From NCBI RefSeq assembly GCF_003012815.1, contig NZ_PXYJ01000001.1:1116001-1180000 (forward strand): a stretch of DNA of 64,000 nucleotides, given 5' to 3'. The number at the start of each line of letters is the position of its first letter. The stretch's first letter is position 1. The notes under the pieces were generated by a model. The model did no database searches. It had not been told where the DNA came from and saw only the letters and a list, made by a program, of their open reading frames with translations. Positions 56,678 to 64,000 of this stretch are shown in pieces. Made by a program: the position numbers and the translations under genes. The DNA comes from Allosphingosinicella vermicomposti (GTDB taxonomy: Bacteria; Pseudomonadota; Alphaproteobacteria; Sphingomonadales; Sphingomonadaceae).

Positions 56678-58034
56678 CCAACAACGTTTCGACGCACTGG
56701 CCGGGTATACCCGTCTACCAACGATCGTACTGATCATCCAGGAAGCGGCATGGTTCGCAACTGCGGACGAACGCCTGCTTGGCATCATCACCTGGGACCG
56801 CTTCGATTATGATTACGGATGGGTCGTCCTTGGACGGGACCGGCGTGGGCGCTTCCGCGCCATCGATCAGGACGTTTCGTACCCGACCTTCGCCCATGCG
56901 GAGGATCGTCTCGCGAAAGCAGTTGAGAAGCATGCGGCCTCACCGGACGAGAGCTATTATCAAGGGGATGAGGAAGGGGCGCCGGTGGATTTTTTCACCC
57001 CGACGGTTGCCGAGGCGAGATTAAACCCGATCTTCAAGGTGCTGGTCGAGCAGGAACGTTTCTCCCCTGCGCGCGAACTAATCAGGGCGATGATGCCTTT
57101 CTTCGAGGATGCCGACGGCAACTTCATCGAACAGTTCCAGACCACCGGCTTCGATCCGCGACTCTGGGAGCTTTACCTCTTCGCGGCCTTCACCGAGCTC
57201 GGTTATGCTCCTGAAGAGGGCATAGGAGTCCCGGACCTTCTACTCGCTGGCCCGCGTGGTCGCATCGCGATCGAGGCTACAACCGCTAACCCGCCGCAGC
57301 TGGGAGCCGTGCCGCAGCCGACGTCCGACGACGAGATCCGCGCTTATCTGGAAAATTATGTGCAGATCAAACTTGCTCGGGCTCTGACGCGCAAACTCTA
57401 TCACAAGCAGCGCTACTGGAATGCGCCCAGGATTGATGGTGCGCCATTCGTGATTGCCCTGCAGGATTTTCATGCGCCCGCAGCAATGACCCGGATCACG
57501 CCGCTGGCCACCGAATATGTGTTCGGCGTGCGTCATTCGATGACCGACGGTAAACGCCAGATTGAGCGGCTCACCGAGCACGTTTATGGCAATGCTCGCG
57601 AGCCATCGAACTTCTTTGAGCTCCCCGAGGCGGAGAATGTCAGCGCTGTCTTCCTAAATCCGCAAGGCACGATCACCAAGTTCAACCGGCTCGGCTACGT
57701 CGCGGGTTTTGGCAACCGCGACATCCGGATGATCCGGAGCGGCATCGCACGCGGCGAAATGAACCTGCATGATCCGCGGCCGACCATGTTCCATCAGGAT
57801 GTTTGCGACCCGGCTTATGCCGAAAGCTGGGTGGAGGGCGCCGTTGTGTTACACAATCCTCATGCGCGGATACCGCTCGATCCTGAGCTAATTTCTGGCG
57901 CGGCTCATGAGTTCCTTCAGCCGGATGGGAGCATCATGTCGCTGCTACCCGATTTCCAACCCTATATCTCGCGGACCAACATCAGCCTGGAGCATGACAC
58001 ATTTGATGTGCCGGACGAAGCTAGTGCATTCTGA
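56664..58034 (+). CDS. Putative PD-(D/E)XK-like nuclease, 456 residues
   Basis: The middle of the protein has a nuclease-like core: Glu169 in WELYLFAAF, then Pro190-Asp191 (VPDLLLAGPRG) and Glu204-Ala-Thr206 (IAIEATTAN), a PD-X12-ExT arrangement similar to restriction enzymes that replace the lysine. The N-terminal ~100 residues and the C-terminal half are not recognised. It is divergent from the methyltransferase operon. I infer a restriction or defence role; homologues are often annotated under uninformative names. Confidence 0.6.
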   Translation: MTPISQQRFDALAGYTRLPTIVLIIQEAAWFATADERLLGIITWDRFDYDYGWVVLGRDRRGRFRAIDQDVSYPTFAHAEDRLAKAVEKHAASPDESYYQGDEEGAPVDFFTPTVAEARLNPIFKVLVEQERFSPARELIRAMMPFFEDADGNFIEQFQTTGFDPRLWELYLFAAFTELGYAPEEGIGVPDLLLAGPRGRIAIEATTANPPQLGAVPQPTSDDEIRAYLENYVQIKLARALTRKLYHKQRYWNAPRIDGAPFVIALQDFHAPAAMTRITPLATEYVFGVRHSMTDGKRQIERLTEHVYGNAREPSNFFELPEAENVSAVFLNPQGTITKFNRLGYVAGFGNRDIRMIRSGIARGEMNLHDPRPTMFHQDVCDPAYAESWVEGAVVLHNPHARIPLDPELISGAAHEFLQPDGSIMSLLPDFQPYISRTNISLEHDTFDVPDEASAF

Positions 58035-58511
58035 GATCGCTAGCGTGACCCTGTCGGGTCCCTGTCCTCGAGGCAGTCGCCGCCATCCTACGATCCGCTC
58101 GGCTCACCAGCGCGTAGCCCTACTGCGGCGCAGGAACGTCCGGTCGCGGCTCGTCCGAACCTCTAGATGTGAGATCGCGCAAAACGCCTCCCGATATCAC
58201 CTGGGGGCAGCCGCGGACCGTATTTGGGTATTAAAGTATTCCCACAGAGGAGCGCACCTTCTTACGACAACAGTATGGTATTCGGGCGGGGCCGAAACTC
58301 GACGCTGGAATAGGCGCTTACGCAGCCTCACGTCTGATTAGGTATCAGATACCGCGTAGAGGCAGGCTGCGTGAGATACTGGAGGGCCACACTACCGGCG
58401 CACACACAGTGTCCCCCCCTATATACCCCCGCACTGTGTGCGCCGGGGCGCGGCACACAGTGAACCGGCTGCACAATTTCGTGCTATGTGCAGTCAATGC
58501 AGCGTGTGCAT
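58035..58511. other. Dyad-rich gene-free region, possible element origin
   Basis: No gene. Dyads: CTTACGCAGCCT (58317-58328) with AGGCTGCGTGAG (58364-58375); inside it GGTATCAGATACC (58341-58353). Then CCGGCGCACACACAGTG (58395-58411) and CACTGTGTGCGCCGG (58432-58446) flank CCCCCCC-TATATA-CCCCC, and a third CACACAGTG lies at 58454-58462. It lies just past the 3' end of the primase-helicase gene. Origin, terminator or operator are all possible. Confidence 0.5.
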
Positions 58512-60593
58512 TCAGTTCGCTCCGTTTGGTCCGAGGGCAACCGCCCAGCGCTCGCCTGTCGCTCGATTGCCGCGCTTGTACGTCTCCTCGATAAGTAGGC
58601 CATCCCGCTCGAGTTGACGGACGACCTGGTTCGTTCGCTTCCGCGTAAGACCAACCGGAAACTGCGGGTCACTCTTCAGTGTAGCGTAGACACCGGTGCT
58701 CGCCTGCGGTGCGAGCGAAGTGCTCATGAACTTATTACGCGCATAGTACTCCGCGATTAGGCGGAGGATGGTCGGGCCGTGGTCTGCCTCATACTTCTGC
58801 ACGGAGGTGATGCCGGTTAGGTCGGCGGCGCTCTGCCATAAACCGTGCATCCCGCGCTGAACCACCATGTCGGGCTCCGGCGGCCCGTCCTGATTTTTCA
58901 TAACGCGTAGCAGAATGTCGCCGGCGACCATGCTGCTCTGCTTCGTATCTTCATCATACTCACGCTTGATCTCCTGCTGGAGGAAGAGCCGCCTCCGACA
59001 GGAGTTGTGCCATTGAGCGCTACCCGCGTAACCGTCGTCATTGGAACTGTTCCCGCGTGCGCTCGCTCGGTCGATGTGTACGTTGAGCAGGACGCCGATT
59101 GGGCGTTTGGGGTGCACCTGCCTAAGCAGCTTTACGAAGGCGCGGACTTCCCTCCGTGCAATCTCGTTTCCATCAAACGTGTCGGACGCTCCGTCGATGA
59201 TCACGAATTCGGCGTCAAACTCTTCCACCATCTGCTGGAGGTTGCGAAAGTCCGCCCTCGCGCCCAGAAACTTAGGGAACGCAGCGCGTTTCCCGCCGCT
59301 CTCCTGCAATGTCTCTCCGTAGAGAGGCTCAACCTCGCTCGCATCCAGAACGCGCAAGTTTTTCCGCAGAACCTCCTCTTGGTAGCCGACCGATGCGATC
59401 AACTTGCGCAAGCGGCGCGTCAGACGCTTCCTACCGTCTTCCGCAGAGTAATAGAGGACGCGGCACTGCCTCGCTCCTCGGTGAAGGATGGTCGCGCCCG
59501 TCGCCACCGCGCACGCGATTTGCAGGGCGAGAAACGACTTGCCGATGCCGCCGTGACCGCCGAGAAGCGTCACATCCTCGTCCGCGACCAAACCATCGAC
59601 AATGTCTGGCACTTCAGCATCGTCGCCAGTGTTCCAATCGACCGACAATCTGCTGAGTAAGGAAGCGCCATCCCCGGTTCTCTCCGATTGCGCGTCACCA
59701 GAGTTGAGCAGCGCTTCAGCCACCTCTTGCCCGTGCTGTCGTAAAGCTGCGTCATTGGCAAGGTGAGCAACGGCGGCGCCGATCGTCGATTGTGCGTAGT
59801 CGGGCCTCTTTGCCTTGTCCCGGGCGCCCAAGGCGGACAGAAGGAAGGTCTCCCAGCACTCTCGCGGACTTTCGGTCTTCGGAGCTAGCAACTTCACCAG
59901 CGCCAGGTCGGCATGGGAGCGTGACTCGTAGCGCCCCTCCCAATCACCTCGGAACAGCCTACCAAGCTGCCCCTGGTCTAGCGACGCGTCGTTTGCCAAG
60001 CTGTAATCAGGGTACGGTTCGCCCCAGAGCTGGATGTCGGGCGCAGGCGGACCCATCTGGCTGACCATGTTGTTCAACTGCTGCTGGCGGGCGGCCACCG
60101 GTCGGTCATGGGTCGCCTGCCCCGTGCAGATGATAAATCGGTCCTGAGAATAAACTTCTATGCCGTTTCGGCGGCGTCCCGGGCCGATGCCCCCAAGCAC
60201 CCAGATGTGCCAACCGCGCCCCGACCGCGACCGCTCGGTGTAGCTGTCCATCGTAGCGATGACACTCTCGAACCGAGCGAGGTCTTCCGGCGGTGTTCCG
60301 TCCTTCACGTCGAGATCGATGCAGCACAGCGGGTCGTCGCTGTGCAGCATGAAGCCCACCTGCCAGCCACACTCCGCCGCCGCCGCACAGGCGGTATCGA
60401 AATCCGTCCAAGTGCTGGGGTCGGTGCTGCTCGCGTCGCCGCCGGTAATCGTGCGAGGACGCTTATGGTGCCTTTCCGGACCCGGTTCAGCCAGTGCCCA
60501 CTGCGGCAGGGCTCGCATTTCGACGGGTATGCGGGACCAGAGCTCGTGCTGGTCGGGTTGTGTGCCGCATCGCGGCTCGGATATGGTGTCCAT
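58512..60593 (-). CDS. NrS-1-like primase-polymerase fused to a RepA-like helicase
   Basis: A 693-residue replication protein of the kind found on integrative elements and phage satellites. The N-terminus has the primase-polymerase pattern PQWAL...KRPRT, the metal-binding CIDLDVKDG (Asp93, Asp95) and RSGRGWHIWVLG. A RecA-fold ATPase follows with Walker A GGHGGIGKS at about 341-349 and Walker B FVIIDGASD. The C-terminus ends in a winged-helix-like region. It is downstream of an AlpA-like gene on the same strand. Confidence 0.8.
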   Translation of the reverse strand: MDTISEPRCGTQPDQHELWSRIPVEMRALPQWALAEPGPERHHKRPRTITGGDASSTDPSTWTDFDTACAAAAECGWQVGFMLHSDDPLCCIDLDVKDGTPPEDLARFESVIATMDSYTERSRSGRGWHIWVLGGIGPGRRRNGIEVYSQDRFIICTGQATHDRPVAARQQQLNNMVSQMGPPAPDIQLWGEPYPDYSLANDASLDQGQLGRLFRGDWEGRYESRSHADLALVKLLAPKTESPRECWETFLLSALGARDKAKRPDYAQSTIGAAVAHLANDAALRQHGQEVAEALLNSGDAQSERTGDGASLLSRLSVDWNTGDDAEVPDIVDGLVADEDVTLLGGHGGIGKSFLALQIACAVATGATILHRGARQCRVLYYSAEDGRKRLTRRLRKLIASVGYQEEVLRKNLRVLDASEVEPLYGETLQESGGKRAAFPKFLGARADFRNLQQMVEEFDAEFVIIDGASDTFDGNEIARREVRAFVKLLRQVHPKRPIGVLLNVHIDRASARGNSSNDDGYAGSAQWHNSCRRRLFLQQEIKREYDEDTKQSSMVAGDILLRVMKNQDGPPEPDMVVQRGMHGLWQSAADLTGITSVQKYEADHGPTILRLIAEYYARNKFMSTSLAPQASTGVYATLKSDPQFPVGLTRKRTNQVVRQLERDGLLIEETYKRGNRATGERWAVALGPNGAN

Positions 60594-60724
60594 GGCTTCA
60601 AAGGCCTCTGATCAGGCGGCGGGACGTTAGCGCGTCACCGCCGCTTTTCGGTTGGGGTTCTTCCGGTCGTCTTCTGAAGTGGGCATGCCGCGTTCGATCA
60701 TCCGCGAAACCAGTGACTTACCGG

Positions 60725-60967
60725 CTACGGCCGCCTGACTGTTGATCGGACGGCGGCTTTAGCGGCTGGGCTGTAGGCGCTCGTACTGCCGAACTTGCGG
60801 CTCTCGATGAACGCGCGAACGTCCGCCTCGTCGTAGGCGACACCCGCCTGCGGAGCGTCGCTGTTTTTGATGAAGCGAGGTCCGCGGCCCTTGTGCCGCC
60901 AGAACTTTAGCGTGTTGGGCGTGATGCCGAGCAATGACGCGGCTTGGGCGCTGCTGAGTAGGGTCAT
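60725..60967 (-). CDS. AlpA-like helix-turn-helix regulator
   Basis: An 80-residue protein with a MerR/AlpA-type helix-turn-helix (SSAQAASLLGITPNTLKFWRHKGRGP) and a wing carrying FIKNSDAPQAGVAYDEADVRAFI. Small proteins like this act as excisionases or control replication genes on mobile elements. It precedes the primase-helicase by 131 bases and is probably co-transcribed. Confidence 0.75.
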   Translation of the reverse strand: MTLLSSAQAASLLGITPNTLKFWRHKGRGPRFIKNSDAPQAGVAYDEADVRAFIESRKFGSTSAYSPAAKAAVRSTVRRP

Positions 60968-61436
60968 GTTAGCGGTCCGAATGGGGTCTTCGTCGGTCCT
61001 CCCGACGCCAGCCGCTGCCCCATGGCCCGCTACTATCGCTTACGCTCCGCGCACTCTGAAGCCCCAAGCTTCCCAACGTCCCCCTAGGCCACGCTGAAAC
61101 GAGTGCACCCGCGCAAGCAGGCTAGGCCGGTACGTTACGTAAGCACAGGTTCGTCAAGCAACGGGAAATTGTAACGAGAAAATCAGACAGTTTTCGATAG
61201 TAGCCAAAGTGCAACACCTAAAAGCGTCACTGCGGCGTGCAAGAGCAGCTTTGATTGGCACTCAACCTCCCACCTTACTCAACGACAGATTTTGGCCGAC
61301 AGCGGCCCGCACGCTCACGAACTTAGCAACGACTAACGCGGGCGTGATTTCATTCGAACGCCCTCCGACAGCAACGAACGTTCACTGACCAGCAGTCGAT
61401 GACGTTTCGGCTCGATCATGCCTCCGGCCAGGCGGC
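60968..61436. other. Gene-free region upstream of the AlpA-like gene
   Basis: No gene supported. TACGTTACGTAAGC includes the 8-bp palindrome TTACGTAA and could be an operator of the AlpA-like protein, for which the minus-strand promoter should lie here. The part next to 61436 is the 3' side of the large minus-strand gene. Confidence 0.4.
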
Positions 61437-64000
61437 TCAATCCGGCTCACCTGCGACATCGAACTCGAACTCAAGCGCCTCGGCTTTATCCACCCCGGTG
61501 AGCGTGAGGTCGCTCCTTACTCGAACGTTCAGTTGGCTAAGTGGATCGAATATGAAGCGGACCCTCAGCTTGCCGGCGCCTTCCTCGAGGCCCGTCACGA
61601 TCGCGAGGAAGAAGTCCGGGTCGTCCCGCGCGGCCTCGATCTCGGAGGCGGTGAGCGTAACGTCGGTCGGCAGTGCCGCACCGGAACACATCTTGATCTC
61701 ATAGCATTGGCGGAGTTCGTCAATCGCGTCGACGCCGAGCCCTCTCTCAGCGCGCAGGTCGTTGAACTGCTCCACGTCCAGAGCTAGCGCGCTCCGCACC
61801 GCTTCCATGGCGACCTTCTCCCGGTCACTTGACGGGGGAAGTACGGTGCGGGGTGATCCTTGGTTTCCATCGCCACCGTGGCCCGTCCTGAAGTTGCGTT
61901 GCTGCTGTTTCGCCCGGCGTTTGTTGATGACAGGATTGCCCGTCGCCGACGCCCCCTTGTTCACCAAAACCCCCGCGGACGGCCTCAGCGAGGCGGGATC
62001 CTTGAGCTTCCGCACCTGCACTGGCTGCGTCTTCGCGTCCGACTTGGCCGCCGACTTCGAGGCTTCCTTCTTCGACCGAGCCCGTTGCGCCGCTTGTTGG
62101 GCGAGTTGTGATAGTCGTTCGGAAGCGTTGCCCCGCTCTGCCCGGGTCTTCGGGAGCACTGCGCCTTCGGCCTGCTCGCCTGCCTTCGCGCGCGGCCAGA
62201 TCGCCGCCCACGCCCACGCAGCCTTCTGACGATCGCCCTCGAACAACGCCGAGATCGCTGCTCCCGCCCCATCTGCGGTGCCCGCGTCTTCTTCACTCCG
62301 CACGACGAGGCAGACCGGTTCACGGGCCACGTGTGCGCGCGCGTGTAAGGTCAGGGAGCCGGTTGCCAGATGCGCGGTTATCGACAGTTCGGGGTCTAGC
62401 AGGACTGGCGCAGCGGCGAGTTCGTCCCAGTCAACGGTGAGGCTATCTAGGAGCGCCTGGTCCGCCCTGACGAGTTCCTGGCGTAGGAGCGCGACCGCTC
62501 GGGCGAATGTCGGTCGCAGGGCGTCGCCCTCGGCGACCCCATAGGCCGGCAGGGAGGCGGCCCGAAAGTCCGCCGGCGTTAATCGCACGACGCCAAGGGG
62601 TTCGAGGAGCGCAGCCATCGAAGAGAAGGATGTGATCCCGGGTCGCCAGACGGGGAGTTCGGAAGGGGCGCTCTGCAGGAGGGCTTCGCCCTCGAGAGCG
62701 TAGAGGGGGCGTGCCGTGGTCCATCCGCGCCCGGTCCATAGCGGGAGTCGTCGCAGCGTCGAGCGCAGTTGGGGAGTCATCGTGTCGATGGCTTCCGCAA
62801 TTAGTGTCAAGGCGCGGATGGCAACGCCCTGGTCCGCCTTTGAAGGCTCGCCGCCCGCAATCTCCTTCAACACGGCAATTGCGTCTGCCGGTGATGGTAG
62901 TTGTATGCCGAGCGCCTTCCAGAGCGGGTCCAGACCTTCGACGTGGGGAGCGAACGGGCGCCGCTTGCCGAGCACTGGTGGTCCGCGCCTCGCGGATTCC
63001 GGGGAGAGCCAGGCGCCATCGACGAGCAGAAGGCCTGCCTCGTTCGGGCTCGCGCGGAACGCGTTCCGCAACTTCGCGGGATGCATTCGTTCGTCGGGAC
63101 CAGCATCGCTCCTGTCGCGGAGGGTGGCCGCAAGGAGTTGGTAGGCGGCGAGCACCTCCTCGGCCACCGCCGGGGTCATCGGGACCGAGCGCAGCGCACG
63201 CAGGCGGTCGATCAGGTCGCGCTGGCTGGGACCCGCCTTGACCCCAAGAGCGGTGAGCACCCCGCTTCTCAATATTTGAGGATCAAGCTTCGCGATCGTC
63301 GTGGAACGGTCAGCGGGCCGAGGCGGACTACCCGGCGTCTGGAGTTGCAGGTCGCACGGGCGTTGGTAGCCATTGCCCGCGTCCGGCATCCACCGGACGT
63401 CGGCCAAGCGCGCGAGCCATGTGGCTCGTACCTCGTTGCCGCGATTCCAGAAGCCGTTGTATGCCCAAGCGGGATGGGCGGTCGCGAGGTCCGCGTATCG
63501 CTTGTCCCAACCCCGGCTGAGGACCGCGAGCAGCGCGAGCGCCCGCTTACGTCTGCTCTTGAGCGGTGCCCGGGCTATGTCGGCGGCGACCGCGTCGGCG
63601 TCCGGCGACCAATGGTCGTCGATCAGGTGCGTGTAGTTGCCAGCAGACCGGATCGCCAGCATGTGGTCTGCGGTCCGCATGGCCGTGTCGACGGGCGATG
63701 CCAACGTCCTGTCGCGCGCGTATGGCGCCACCTCGTCCAGTGGTCTCACGAGTCTGGGTTCGCGTGATACACCCCAAGCGGAGAACAGCTTCTGTGCGCC
63801 TATGCCAGCACGTCCCGATGCCTGCTTCAGCAGTTTCGCGTATTCCCCGTCCGCCCACTTGAGACCCGGGGTGCGGTCGGCAGCTTTCGCGAAGCTGTCC
63901 ACCTCACGATCGATCGCGACCGGGAGATAGAGGTCGGCGGGCCTGTCCCAACCGCGTTGACGGGTGCCGGCGCTGTCGATCCAGGTTGATCTGATGGCTA
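61437..64000 (-). CDS. 3' part of a large DUF3883-like protein (cut by window edge)
   Basis: The frame is open from the TAG-side end at 61437 to the window edge; the GTG at 63902 is not a start, since upstream codons to 64000 continue in a sensible sequence. At least 850 residues are visible, mostly helical, with no transmembrane segment. The last ~110 residues (EKVAMEAVRSALALDVEQF...DAIDELRQCYEIKMC) resemble the DUF3883 (NO VEIN C-terminal) nuclease-like domain with an E-IK core. The N-terminus, probably a sacsin-like ATPase, lies to the right. Between them lies a basic Lys/Arg/Gln-rich linker. Confidence 0.7.
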   Translation of the reverse strand, partial: AIRSTWIDSAGTRQRGWDRPADLYLPVAIDREVDSFAKAADRTPGLKWADGEYAKLLKQASGRAGIGAQKLFSAWGVSREPRLVRPLDEVAPYARDRTLASPVDTAMRTADHMLAIRSAGNYTHLIDDHWSPDADAVAADIARAPLKSRRKRALALLAVLSRGWDKRYADLATAHPAWAYNGFWNRGNEVRATWLARLADVRWMPDAGNGYQRPCDLQLQTPGSPPRPADRSTTIAKLDPQILRSGVLTALGVKAGPSQRDLIDRLRALRSVPMTPAVAEEVLAAYQLLAATLRDRSDAGPDERMHPAKLRNAFRASPNEAGLLLVDGAWLSPESARRGPPVLGKRRPFAPHVEGLDPLWKALGIQLPSPADAIAVLKEIAGGEPSKADQGVAIRALTLIAEAIDTMTPQLRSTLRRLPLWTGRGWTTARPLYALEGEALLQSAPSELPVWRPGITSFSSMAALLEPLGVVRLTPADFRAASLPAYGVAEGDALRPTFARAVALLRQELVRADQALLDSLTVDWDELAAAPVLLDPELSITAHLATGSLTLHARAHVAREPVCLVVRSEEDAGTADGAGAAISALFEGDRQKAAWAWAAIWPRAKAGEQAEGAVLPKTRAERGNASERLSQLAQQAAQRARSKKEASKSAAKSDAKTQPVQVRKLKDPASLRPSAGVLVNKGASATGNPVINKRRAKQQQRNFRTGHGGDGNQGSPRTVLPPSSDREKVAMEAVRSALALDVEQFNDLRAERGLGVDAIDELRQCYEIKMCSGAALPTDVTLTASEIEAARDDPDFFLAIVTGLEEGAGKLRVRFIFDPLSQLNVRVRSDLTLTGVDKAEALEFEFDVAGEPD

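Noticed and set aside
46519-64000. CRISPR array or cas genes in the island
   Set aside because: No evenly spaced direct repeats and no Cas-like proteins were seen.
46519-64000. Second copy of the tRNA-Lys 3' end as right attachment site
   Set aside because: I did not find a second copy of the T-arm and acceptor sequence within the window; it may lie to the right.

Overview
This window is a piece of a chromosome from an alphaproteobacterium, most likely a member of the Sphingomonadales. The evidence is gene content and order (secB-murJ-trpS, accD-folC, rpsT-dnaA, coaBC-dut-moeB, mutL next to mreBCD-mrdA-rodA), high GC, a LexA operator of the alphaproteobacterial direct-repeat type, and many dispersed palindromes carrying the GAGCTTGTCGAAG core that is frequent in sphingomonad genomes. 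I cannot name the genus.

Positions 1-46355 are conserved core. In order: the end of secB, murJ, trpS, a DUF4136 lipoprotein, accD, folC, an AmpG-like permease with a stand-alone receiver protein, rluB-rsmD, a UvrD/PcrA helicase, cvpA-cysS, radA, a small EEP-family hydrolase, a serine hydrolase, an M13 metallopeptidase, a patatin-like lipase, lapA-pyrF, dnaA, rpsT, mutM, ubiE, ubiB, coaBC-dut-moeB-DsrE-like, a SeqA-N-like DNA-binding protein, a PpiD-like chaperone, trpG, lexA, a VOC protein, a divergent ketol-acid reductoisomerase, mutL, and the cell-shape operon mreBCD-mrdA-rodA. The usual trp partners of accD (trpFBA) and of trpG-lexA (trpE, trpDC, moaC, moeA) are missing from both places, which suggests that tryptophan synthesis has been lost or moved and that trpG remains as PabA.

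A tRNA-Lys(CUU) at 46443-46518 marks a sharp change. From there to the right edge is an accessory island that looks like an integrative element, though its integrase and right end are not visible. It carries a PD-(D/E)XK endonuclease head to head with a Dam-type methylase; a few small or secreted unknowns; a tight three-gene operon (beta-class DNA methyltransferase, a protein with two GHKL ATPase domains and a histidine-kinase-like H-box, and a large protein with an atypical receiver domain); a divergent PD-ExT nuclease-like gene; an NrS-1-like primase-helicase with an AlpA-like regulator and a dyad-rich origin candidate; and the 3' part of a very large protein ending in a DUF3883-like nuclease domain. 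The methyltransferase, GHKL kinase-like and receiver operon is the best candidate here for an uncharacterised defence system: it joins DNA modification to a two-component-like signalling pair.

A second theme is repeats. At least a dozen intergenic palindromes sit between core genes. Two are perfect inverted repeats of 28 and 32 bp, and one copy of the CCGTTCG...CGAACGG family lies in frame inside coaBC.
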